Positions 23,549 to 33,300 of a stretch of DNA of 64,000 nucleotides are shown piece by piece. How positions within the stretch are numbered: position 1 is the first letter of the stretch; every line of letters begins with the position of its first letter. This DNA is from Alisma plantago-aquatica (Eukaryota; Streptophyta; Magnoliopsida; Alismatales; Alismataceae): contig OY856409.1 in the NCBI GenBank assembly GCA_963693085.1, positions 503,410,303 to 503,474,302 on the forward strand, given 5' to 3'. The notes beneath the pieces are model-generated. The model ran no database searches. It worked only from the letters and a program-made list of their open reading frames with translations, and had not been told where the DNA came from. The translations under genes were made by a program, and so were the position numbers.

Positions 23549-24508
23549 ACCCTAAGAACCCCCCATCATCTTTGCAACTTGACTCACTAGACAATTTGAC
23601 ATTTCATCCTTGTTTGACCCTCCCACAAGCAGCCAAAGCCTCTAGACTTGTGGCACCTCTCTTGCCCTCCACACACCATCTCTAACGAAATAGAAGGCAC
23701 CATCAAGTTAGGTTTAATCCCGTCTTTCTTTGGAGAACTTGAACGAGGAATTTGGTTGCGTATTTCATTTTTCCCCAAAACACCCACAAGCAGTAGGTGT
23801 TGTATGTTAGCCATGTCGCTGGGACTGGGGGAATGTGAAAATACCTGTGTTTTTACTATTTTACCCCTGCTCGTTCCTTCTTCTTCAGTCTGCTTTGCTC
23901 AAGGGTACAACAAACTTTTAATGTTGTTTTGTTTTCCTTTGACCCGACTTTGACCTTGTTCACGTAGGTAGCCAGCGAGGGTGGGCCACCTACTTGGCCA
24001 TCGCCAATTGTACCAAGTGGCAGACCTATCCTCACCCCTCACTCTCTCATTATCCCTCGCTCTCTCTGTGGAACGAAGTGCCTACATGGCACATTATGAT
24101 TGGTTGATAATGAAAAATACATATCTCTTAAACCATGTAACCAAAAATAAACCTAAAATATGTTCTAAACTAAAAAAAAAATCCCATCTATCCATTAAAA
24201 ATGTTTTTTAAGCCTAGTTTTGAGTTTTTCGACAAGGTGTTTTTGAGAACGAATTAATTAGTCAAAAATCACAAAAAAAAATACATCTAAAACTCCATAT
24301 CTTCAAATCATATCAAATTATATGTCATTTTGATCACAAAACCATAACTAAGACAGTAGTGATATTTTGAGAGTCTAATTCAAAGGTTTGTGGAAAAATT
24401 TAGTAAATTTAGGGTTTTAAGGGTTTAAGGAATATACCTAGTTCTAATACATGGACATAATGATGATATTAGGACAAGTGGACTCTAATTTCGTTTAAAG
24501 GGTTGGAA

Positions 24509-24660
24509 AGTGGTTTTTAGAACTCTGAGGCTAGGGTGTGTGCATCTAACACAAATCAGTTGGGAATATTTATGCCTTAATCTAAGTGGTTTCTAGAACT
24601 CTGAGGCTAAGGTATGTGCATCTAACACACATCAGTTGGGAATATTTATGCGTTAACCTA
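24509..24660. repeat. Tandem duplication, 2 x 76 bp
   Basis: Units 24509-24584 and 24585-24660 begin AGTGGTTTYTAGAACTCTGA and end in TTAAYCTA, with about 90% identity by eye. Confidence 0.9.
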
Positions 24661-25566
24661 GTTCTCCATTATGAGGCTTAATTGATACTTAATCTTCTAA
24701 TCTTGAAACCCTAATCTGCTTATGCCTCAAATCAGATTATTGTCTCTTTTTGTTTGGTTTTTAAACCCTATTGCCATGCTTATTTGTTCATAAAAATTAT
24801 TCATGCCATAACTACTTTTTAGCATGTAGAATTATGTTCTATTTAAATTAAAGTAGCAGTACATGTGTACAACCACCCACAGAGGGCATGTATTAATTCA
24901 CCGTGGGGAATGTATTTATTCTCCCCACAATATTATATGTGACTGGGAATGTCTTATTCTCCCCTCACCTAAGGTTAGAGGTCTGGTAGGTTCCTTAACC
25001 CTACTTAGTTAGGTAGACATAATAATCTTACATGCAAAACCCCTATTTAGTATAATTGTTATTGGCAAGTTTTCTTGATATGTAGCATCATACTTTTGAT
25101 ATCTTCATCTTATGATGAACCCTAGCATGTTTATACTTGCTTTACTTATCTTAGTATCCTAGACTAGTTTTCTTGACACATACTTTTTCTTCCTTTTCCC
25201 TCTTGTTGGGTGTTTTTTCAACCACCCAGGTGCTGGTGTTGTACAAGGAGAAGGACAAGCTTGAAGGAAGTTTTCTCAGGAGTTGATCTCAAGCTTTTGG
25301 AAAGGATGACTAGGTTGCTATAGCTAGATCCTATTTCTCTTATCTATTTCTTTTGGGAATCATTAATGTAGTGAACAATGAAAGCCATGTGAAGGCTTAG
25401 TATTTTTATTTCTGCTACTATTGACATTTTACAATGTATCTAGAATCATGCTTATTTACTTGGAATATTATGCAAGCATCCCAAAGTCTCTATTTTTGTT
25501 AACATTGTGGGTGTTTTGTATTTCCTTTAAATTTTAGTAAGTAGGTGATCTCACCTCTTTACATCA

Positions 25567-25579
25567 TGGTATCAGAGAC
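25567..25579 (+). other. Primer-binding site of the gypsy element
   Basis: TGGTATCAGAGAC matches the initiator-Met tRNA complement (TGGTATCAGAGC) over its first 11 bases. It follows an LTR end and precedes gag by about 220 bp. Confidence 0.85.
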
Positions 25580-25788
25580 TTTAGGTGACTATTAAGGCAT
25601 GAAGTTGAAGCAAGGGTGTCTAGAAAGGATCAAGGTTTTGGGGGCTGGCAATATTTTCCTCAGCGCCACTAGCTTGGTTTATGAGGATTCCCGTGCCCAT
25701 ATGATACCGGCCTAGCCTGAGCTATGCTTTTAGGCAATAGCATTCTAGATATCCTTTTCTCATCTCAATTTCTATTATCTTCTCATCT

Positions 25789-26980
25789 ATGATTCTATAC
25801 TCGTGGGAACCTAATATGATAACCCTACCATTTAGGAGAGGTGACTTATTCAAGAACGTGAACAAGGAGAAGGAGTCAACCCATAATGACCCCAAAATTC
25901 TTGTGACACCTACGGTCAACCATACTACTATTGGTACCCCCACCTTCACACCAGAGAAAGAGCGGGAAATGCTGCTTTAGGTGCTATCTACCACCCTGAA
26001 GGGGCAACTCAACACAATGGCCGCCAATGTCAACAAGCTGAGGGAGTTCACCCTCACCGACTTCATAAAGATGCAGCCACCCTACTTCAAGGGTGAGAGT
26101 GAACCCAACATGGTGGCCAAAGCCGACGACTGGGTGTTGGCTCTGGATCAGACCTTTGAGGGTATGGAGTTCCCTCCTCACCAGAAGGTTCGGTTCGCGA
26201 CATATGCATTGGATGGACCGGCACGCGTCTGGTGGAATGGTGTTTCCCACACTCGGGACACCTCTACTATGGAGTGGGACCAGTTTATGAAGCTCTTCAA
26301 GGAGAAGTACATCTGCCCTGCTTTCTTGAGAAAGGAGTCTGAGTACTCTAGCCTTAAGTAGGGAAGCATGTGTGTGGTCGACTATATTCAGAAATCTCTA
26401 CTACTGGAGCGTCACACCACTGACCTTAGAGCTGATAGAAGAGCAGCCATGTTCTTGGAGGGCTTGAACTACCATGTAGGCCGAGGCCTCGTCCCACATA
26501 TTCCACTTACATTTCAGCAAATGGTGGACTAGGCCCTGGCCATTGAGTCCTATCCAGGATTCCAAGCTTATAATGGCTACAACAAAAAAGGAAGAACCAG
26601 AACCAGAACCAGAATGAGAACTGCAGATGTGATCACTACAATAGGTGTAATCACCACCATCCTCCTGGCAGATGACCTACCAACAATGCACCTAATCATA
26701 AAGACAACCATCCTCCACCGACTCGCCATGAGTGCGGCCAAGTCAGGCACATCTGACCCAACTACCCTTGTTTCTAGCAAGGGTAGAATAATACCCAATA
26801 GCCGCAGCACCCAAGGCAGAATCCGCTTCCATGGAACAACACCAACAACAACAACAACCAGAACTTCAGGAATCCACCAGTGGAGAGGTAGAATGGGAGA
26901 GTATTTGTTCTCAAGGGTAAGGAAGAGGGTGAAGACAATAAAGTGATTGAAGGTACCTTGCACCTTAATGCGCATCCTCT
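25789..26980 (+). pseudogene. Ty3/gypsy gag (Retrotrans_gag family, with CCHC remnant)
   Basis: The frame from ATG 25789 is interrupted by TAG at 25978 and continues to TAG 26359, encoding LREFTLTDFIKMQPPYFKGESEP, ADDWVLALDQTFEGM, KVRFATYALDGPARVWWNGV, then WDQFMKLFKEKYICPAFLRKE. This is the conserved order of chromovirus-type Gag. It continues as GSMCVVDYIQKS and AAMFLEGLNYHVGRGLVP to another TAG at 26530. After a frameshift an Asn/Gln-rich tract leads to the zinc knuckle near 26724-26770, read RHECGQVRHI*PNYPC, with first and last Cys lost. Gag packages element RNA. This is the best preserved gag in the window. Confidence 0.88.
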
Positions 26981-27371
26981 AAAGGCACTGTTTCATTCTG
27001 GCTCATCCAATGCCTTCATATCATGTTAGTTTGCTTCTATGTTATAATTAGAATCTGAGTATATGGATCATGTGTTAGACATAAAAAACCCTAGTGGTAG
27101 GATCTTCTCTTTGTACCTCCAAACTATGACCATGGACCTCTATATATCTGGAATAATGTTTCCCACAAATTTCATCCTACTTGATATGACCACCTTTGGC
27201 ATCATCCTGGGAATGGATTGGTTAACGAGGGACAAACAAGCTTTTTACTATGAGGAATCCAAGGTTAGATTGATTCATCTTGTTGAGGGAAGAATGTGTG
27301 TCAAGGGTAAGAAGCGAGAAGAGAGACAATTTGTCATCTCTACCATTAAAGCTGAAAATATTGTCTCGTAA
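26980..27371 (+). pseudogene. Gypsy protease
   Basis: LKALFHSGSSNAFISC at about 26979-27026 is the retropepsin active site with the catalytic Asp of DSG replaced by His (codon 26994-26996). The open run 27063-27371 then encodes MDHVLDIKNPSGR, LYISGIMFPTNFILLDMTTFGIILGMDWLTRDKQAFYYEESKVRL, the flap and ILGMDWL segments typical of chromovirus proteases. It would cleave the polyprotein; the His makes it inactive. Confidence 0.88.
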
Positions 27372-27635
27372 GGGTGCAGAGATTTCCTAGCCTCTATAGT
27401 TCTAGATGCTACACCTCCTGTTCTAGACCACATTGATGTGGTGAAGGACCTCCCAAACATCTTTCATGAGGAGTTACCCAGGTTGTCACCAACTCGTGAG
27501 GTGGAATTCTCCATCGCGCTTGTACCTGGAACTTCACCGATATTGAAGCCGTCCTACCGCTTGGCCCCTACTGAGCTTGTACCTAGAACTATCCAAGATT
27601 TACTCCTAATGAGTAAATCTTGGGCGGGTTTCTAG
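27372..27635 (+). pseudogene. N-terminal reverse transcriptase of the gypsy element, broken off
   Basis: Following a stop after ENIVS, the frame reads GCRDFLASIVLDATPP, DHIDVVKDLPNIFHEELPRLSPTREVEFSIALVPGTSPILKPSYRLAPTELV, then IQDLL. This is the chromovirus region just upstream of RT block 1. The sequence then runs through a perfect inverted repeat (27593-27623) into WAGF and stops resembling RT at 27635. The remainder of RT, RNase H and integrase are absent from the window. Adjacent sequence belongs to a CACTA-type element. Confidence 0.85.
27593..27623. repeat. Perfect 13-bp inverted repeat with 5-base loop in RT
   Basis: CCAAGATTTACTC, then CTAAT, then GAGTAAATCTTGG. The second arm is extra relative to the family's IQDLL-x-KGFI reading, so it looks like a local inverted copy made by template switching. 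Confidence 0.85.
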
Positions 27636-29058
27636 GCCAACAAAATATAACACCAGTCCCTTATTCACAACCCCATTCAACACACAATTTTCTTATAAAA
27701 ACACTTGTGGACTGCCATAACAACATAGAAAAAAACTCAACATGTCACAACAGAAACATTTTCTTAACCTAATATATAGATATTTCTAATAAAATTCATT
27801 AGGAAGACCATTCACATTGTTTCCTACAAGAACATCATGATCTCCACATACCTCATCCAGGCTAGTCATCATATGTGTGATACATAAGCTTAATACAACA
27901 TTATTTAAAAGACATGATGTTCATGTGACATCAACCTAGGGTTACAACAACATAGAGAGAGAAAGTACTCTATCGTTATAATAATCACACAAGAGGCTAT
28001 GTACCATCATCTCTTACTTGCATTAGGGTTAGGTTAAGAATTATGAGCTGAATTAGGTCAAGCATTGTCATCATATATGGAGTCAACAACACATGATGAA
28101 CATATAGTCCAGTAATCTACATCAACCGTTCAGATTTGGGGCTCAGGATGTGTGGGGGAGTGTTAATAACTGTGAAGTAGATAATAGGCACATAAGCAGA
28201 AGAGGAGGAATAAGGGTACCTTTTGAGGAAGAAGATGAGCGGCGGTGGCGAGCAGGGATCAAGGACCGGCGACGGCGGCGAGAAGGGAGCAAGGAGTAGG
28301 GACCGGCGGAGGTGAGTAGGTGAGTAGGGAGAAGGGACCAGTGGCAGCGGTGAGCAGGGAGTAGGGAGCGGCAGCAGCGAGCAGGGAGCGGTGGTTGTGG
28401 CAAGCAGGGAGCAGGCTAGTAAGGAGCAGGGAGCGGCAAAATCGTGAGACCTGAGCTCAATCGGGAATGAAACAGAGAAAGGGGAAGAGTCTGGTTCACA
28501 CAGATTCTATTTAGTTAACAATAGACGTCGGTTATTAAAGAAAACTGACACTTAAAATAAAAGGTGTCAGTCAAAATAGCTAGAAAAACCGACGTCTATC
28601 TACATATGCCGACAAAAAAAATTGTTCTAGAATTTTGACCAGAGTCGTCGGCTGTCGTTCAAAACTGACGCCAAAGGGGGTGAAAATTTTCATGGGGACA
28701 ACGCGTGGAAACACATCGGCATCGGTTATTGCAAGCAAATAGACAATAAAAATGGGCCCAATTTCTATCTCATGAAAAACCTTTATTCATCAGTTATTTT
28801 GTCAACAACCGACGTCGTATTTTTAATTTTGGAGGTAATTTTTTTTCACTAGAAAATTTGGATTTGGCAGTCGATTTTAGGCGTCAGTTTCTTATTGAGG
28901 AACCGACGCTAAATAAAAAGCAATATTCATGTCTGGACGCACTTTACATATAGATTTCAGTTTGTGTATTCAACCGACGTTGTAGGGTTTAGGCGTCGGT
29001 TTCTTGTATACAATCGATGCATGTAAATGTGACGTTATAAGCCATTTTTGTAGTAGTG
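27636..29058 (-). mobile_element. CACTA (CMC/EnSpm-type) terminus with subterminal repeats
   Basis: The right end, on the minus strand, begins CACTACTACAAAAATGGC at 29058, the standard CACTA terminal repeat. From about 28500 to 29040 an ACCGACG/CGTCGGT word recurs in both orientations at least eight times (near 28525, 28590, 28650, 28800, 28905, 28970, 28990), typical CACTA subterminal repeats that bind transposase. Further in is a GC-rich minisatellite block (28200-28440). The matching other terminus is not found at 27636, so the left limit is only where gypsy similarity stops. No transposase domain recognised. Confidence 0.72.
28200..28440. repeat. GC-rich degenerate minisatellite (GAGCAGGGAGC words)
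   Basis: GAGCAGGGAG, GAGTAGGGA, GAGAAGGGA and GGCGACGGCGG variants recur about every 12-25 bp. It is the most GC-rich spot of its neighbourhood. The 86-residue minus-strand open run across it is a Leu/Pro/Arg/Ser-rich product of the repeat, not a recognised protein. Confidence 0.75.
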
Positions 29059-29225
29059 AAATCAAACACATATGTCGGGGTACATCTACATAATAGGAAA
29101 AATGATGTTGCCAATGACCAGGGTAGGTCGAATACAATGAGAAGAGGAAAATAATCCCATCAAGAGGTGTTTGAGAAGGAGGTTTAGGAAGAGGAAGGAG
29201 AGTAAACATCTGAAAAAGTTACTAA

Positions 29226-30400
29226 ATGATTTTCATGACATGGAATGCATTAGGTATTTTGGACAAGGATACCTGAATTGCTGCTAAAAAATTGGTTCAA
29301 AAATACAGAGTGTCTCTGCATGTCGTGCTTGAACCCCAAATTTGTGGGGATATTGCAGCCAAAATGATCTAAGATATGGGGTTCCCTAATCGCACAGTGT
29401 TTAAGGAAATGGATTCTCTAAGGGAATCTAAATTCTTGGGAAAGACAATGCTACTTCATAAGAGATCATTCAATCTCATAAGCAATTTATCCATTGTAAG
29501 TTGGATGAGCAAGTTTTCTTCACCTTTGTATATGGAAGCTCCATCCATTCTGGATGAGGATTATCATGGAATAGACTAAGAAGCATAGGGGAAGCATGTG
29601 AGGATGCATGGGTGGTAGTCAGAGATTTCAATGCTCATATTTTATCACACAAGAAGATAGGAGGGAAAACATTGGACTCAGCTAGTTATCGTAAATTCTT
29701 GAAAATTATGAGTGAGTGTTGTCTTTTTTTATCTAGGAGCGCATGGCCCCACAATGACATTTAAATGTAGGCTGACTGGACAAAGCATGATGCAACTAGA
29801 AATGGATAGTATGAAATAATAAAGGATCTTATAAAATAATCTAGGGTGTTAAATCAAATCATACTCCCATTTTAATAAACAAAAACAATGATAATGGGTG
29901 AAGGATTATAAGAAGGTGCACCTATGCTCAATGGTAGTTGCAAAATTGGATTAAAAGACTCATTCAAAAACATTGGAGCAAGGATAGATCTTTTATGGAT
30001 ACATCTAAAGAATTCTTAAGAGAATCGATGTTGTTGGATTAGAAGTTGAGAAATTAGAGGTGGAAGAAGAAGTAGTTTCTACTAATACGACTACTGCTGA
30101 CACAAAAAGAATTGGATCAACAATATGACCTTAATGTGTAAAATCTAATTATACACCAACAACAACAAATCATGTCGGAATTGCACTTTGAAGAGATTTA
30201 TTGGAGGAAAAAATCTCAATGTGAGTGGCTCAAATTGGGAGATAATGATACATACTTTTTCCACACGATAGTTAGGGAAAGACCATGGAGGAACCAAATC
30301 ACTAGGTTGAAGTATACTGAAGGAGATTGGGTTCATGCAAAGAAATTTTGGGCACCATGGTATCAAATAACTTCTTTAACATATTAACAGGTCCAACTCC
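29226..30400 (+). pseudogene. LINE (L1-type) ORF2: endonuclease and linker region
   Basis: ORF2 appears to start at ATG 29226 with MIFMTWNALGIL, followed by IAAKKLVQKYRV, which resembles the start of plant L1 apurinic-type endonuclease (MAWNxRGLG...). Much of the endonuclease toward 29900 is scrambled. The linker before RT is clear at 30172-30370: MSELHFEEIYWRKKSQCEWLKLGDNDTYFFHTIVRER, the WRQRSRxxWLKxGDxNTxFFH block of plant LINEs. The endonuclease nicks target DNA to prime reverse transcription. Stops are frequent. Confidence 0.78.
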
Positions 30401-31300
30401 AAATCCTAAGTCATCCTATGCGAGAGAATACATTGACATGTTTCCATAGATGAACCAAGAATTTGTTGTGTATATGGGTATGACCCCCAATGAGGAAGAA
30501 GTTGAATACAATATGTTTTCTCTATCCCCAATGAAGGCTCGGGGGCCAGATGGAATAGATGTGGGGTTTCTGTAACAGAATAGGATCAATACAAAGAAAC
30601 ATCTAGTATGCTTTATCCAAAACCATTCTAATCAGGACAATTGGAGGATCATGTTGTTGACTCCACTAATTTTTTAAGTCCTAATATACATTCTCCCATC
30701 ACATTTAACCATTTTCATCCAATCTCTCTCAATAATGTTCAAAGTCTTGTCCAATATCATTGTAAACAAGATCAAATCATACCTAGATGACTGGAGTACT
30801 CTAATTCAAACCAGCTTCATCCTAGGCAAAAGTATTCAAGACAACATCATTCTCTAGAAGGAGGTTATTTATTCCATGGAGAAAGACAATTCAAGGAGAT
30901 GCTCAATGGCTCTCAAGGTCGACATATCAAAGGCTTACAAAAACCTAAGTTAGGAGTTCATCCAACATACATTGCAGAAAGCATCCATCCCACCAAATTT
31001 TATTGACATCATTATGCAGGTGATCACATTAGGCCACTCATGTGTTCTATGGGAGGGTTGCACATTGCCCCCTTTTAGGCCATTGTGAGGAGTCGAACAA
31101 GGAAACCCACTATCTCCCTATATTTTTGTTTTGTGCATGGATTGGGTCAACTAGGATATCCTTCAAGAGGTTGTTCAAAATATATGGAAGTCATATTAGT
31201 TTACTAACAAAGACATAGAGGTGTCCCAGTTGTTCTTTGTGGATGATTTTGGTCTTATTCGGGGAAGCATCAGTTGCCCAAGCTAAAATCATACTGGATT
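30400..31300 (+). pseudogene. LINE reverse transcriptase
   Basis: Blocks on the plus strand: a PISLNNVMFKVLSNIIVNKIK reading near 30720-30780, TLIQTSFILGKSIQDNIIL near 30795-30855, MALKVDISKAYKNLS near 30905-30955 (the usual KAYD Asp changed), GVEQGNPLSPYIFVLCMDW near 31090-31150 (family RQGDP), and SQLFFVDDFGLI near 31220-31262, where FADD is FVDD, so the Asp pair is kept. Stops (for example after LSPYIFVLCMDWVN) and shifts are present. Confidence 0.82.
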
Positions 31301-32500
31301 GTCTACGTAGGTTTGACAAGGCATTCAGGCAGCAAGTGGTGTGAGACAAATCAATTGTGTTCTTCTCCAAATCAAACCCGATCAAAACCAAAGGAGTATA
31401 TGATGGAAAATAACAATACCAAAAGTGAGCGAGATAGGCAGGTACCTACTATCATTCACAAGAGAAACTCTAAAGCCCTGTATTTGGATTTGGTTAACAG
31501 CTATCAAGAAAAAATTAGCTCATGGGCATACAGGAAGTTGTCCATGGCTGGACTGATCACACTAACGAACTTGGTGCTATCTCCCACTGTGACACATGTA
31601 ATGCATTCATCAAAGCTACCCATATTTGGTGTGAAAGAATTAATCAAATTACAAGGAATTTCATGTGGGATGGATATGCATCAAAGAAAGTTTCTAATCT
31701 GGTTGCTTGGAAAAGACTATTTCCTCATGCAAGGAGGAGGGATTAGGGGTACGAGCTTCTTGGGAGCTCAATGATGCCTTATTAATGAAAGTGGTAGATA
31801 GATTCTTAGGGAAACAAAGTATAATATGGAAACCTTTGTTCAAGGTGAAATATGAGAGAAATGAGTCTCTAAGGAGGTCAGGATCAATGACTTGGAGGGG
31901 GATGTTGTCACAGCTAGATGTAGCACACACTAACACAATGGTTGCAGTCAGTAATAACCATTACACATCTGTATGGGGGGACAAGTTGTTGAGAAAAACT
32001 GAGACAGTGACACTGAAGCAAGTAATGACAGTCCCTGAATAACTAATGGACCTAGTTGTCTAAATTTTGGTGCTACAGGAGGACGCATTGGATGAGGAGT
32101 TTATGTATGTATATTGCAAAAAGTAAATAGTAGAGAAAATATCTTCGATGCATACACCCATGGGGAAAGGGGGGGTCAATGATATATACTTCCATACTCA
32201 CCCCCAAGGAAACTACTCTATGAAGCAAATGTACATGTCTCTAATTGAATGAAAAACTCTACACTCGGATGGGTATTGGGACATTATCTGGGTTCAGAAG
32301 ATTGCACAAAGGATCAAGATCTTCATGTGGTTATTGCAACACAAATGATTACTCACAAATATGTTGAAGAAGACATGGAATATGGCAGATATGAGTACCT
32401 ATAATCAATGTGGTACATGTGATGAAACTTGAATGCATGTCATTAGGGATTGCCCACTATCTCGAGCAGTTTGTGAACATATAATCCCACTCTGAATGAT
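31300..32500 (+). pseudogene. LINE post-RT region and zf-RVT domain
   Basis: After RT come an NSKALYLDLVNSYQEKISSWAYRKLSMAGLITLTNLVLSP segment (31475-31590) and ITRNFMWDGYASKKVSNLVAWKRLFPHA (another frame, near 31650-31730), the plant LINE thumb/connection region. At 32275-32465 is the zinc-binding zf-RVT domain: YWDIIWVQKIAQRIKIFMWLL, then NQCGTCDET*MHVIRDCP, with Cys/His ligands visible and a stop inside. Frames change several times. Confidence 0.75.
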
Positions 32501-32639
32501 CATTCGACAATGTTGCAAATGTTGAAGACTGGATCAAATGGAATCTGGGGTGTAATGTGACAACAAAAAAGTAGAAAATTACTTTCATGATTTCATGTTG
32601 GATGATATGGAAGATTCGGAATGTGTGGATTTTCAAAAA

Positions 32640-33300
32640 AGTGAAAAGGTTAGTGTATGGTACAGCCATGGACATCCATGCACACATCTTGAACAACATG
32701 TCAATTTTTGAACAAACTACTCTAGAGAAACAACAAAGAATTCTAGCTATGTGGAAGGTCGCGCCATGGGGATGGAAAAAGGTCTTAGTAGTTGTTGTAT
32801 TAACCATAGTTTAGGAAAAGTGTGCATGGGCTACATAGTAAGAAACAATAAGATATACGGATTGGAGGAGTTCTTAGAAACATATTGGAATTGATCTGAT
32901 GGAGGGAGAGCTAACTGCAATTCTAATGGAAATTCAAGGAGCAACAAACCTACAATGTAGCAGGTTGTAGGTATGTACTAATTCAAATCTATCAGTTGAA
33001 ATATTATATAGAGGTACCAAATTCCCAAGGAAATACTATCAACTACTACAAAGAATAAAAAAGGCAAGTGAAAGAATTCAAGAATGTTGATTGGAAAGAT
33101 CTTCAGAGAAGCAAATGTCCCAGCTATCAAATTTGCAAAATGGTTTCTTAAGAAACCGGAAGAAGTGAATTTCTCAAGGGTTTGCAATGAAGAGATACAA
33201 AGAGCATCATATCAAGATAGGGAGCATACTATAGAGTAGTGTTTCAAGTCCTTAGTGTAGTCACTAAAAAATTAGTTGTGGTGACCTTCAAGAGGAAAGA
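32640..33300 (+). pseudogene. LINE RNase H remnant and 3' end
   Basis: IGGVLRNI (after a shift near 32860) followed by MEGELTAILMEIQGATNLQCSR and CTNSNLSVEIL near 32900-33000 resembles the plant RNase H domain at the end of LINE ORF2 (GGVLRN..., GELxAxLxGLxxA, xxVExDS). No poly-A tail or target duplication could be identified, so the 3' limit is approximate. Confidence 0.55.

Larger units (their letters stand above)
23400..25566 (+). mobile_element. 5' LTR of plus-strand chromovirus-like gypsy (left edge not determined)
   Basis: The right edge is set by TTTACA/TCA directly before the PBS at 25567. A TATA box (CCCTATAAATATC, about 23536-23548) puts the promoter inside, leaving about 2 kb of R-U5. 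An exact-spaced 76-bp tandem duplication lies at 24509-24660. Open frames of 60-100 codons around 23393-24211 are uninformative. The LTR start lies left of 23400, possibly beyond 22600. Confidence 0.6.

Noticed and set aside
26577..26975. 132-codon minus-strand open frame
   Set aside because: It is antisense to the gypsy gag zinc-knuckle region, whose plus-strand reading explains the locus.
28143..28403. 86-codon minus-strand open frame rich in Leu, Pro, Arg and Ser
   Set aside because: It translates a GC-rich degenerate minisatellite. No homologous protein is recognisable.
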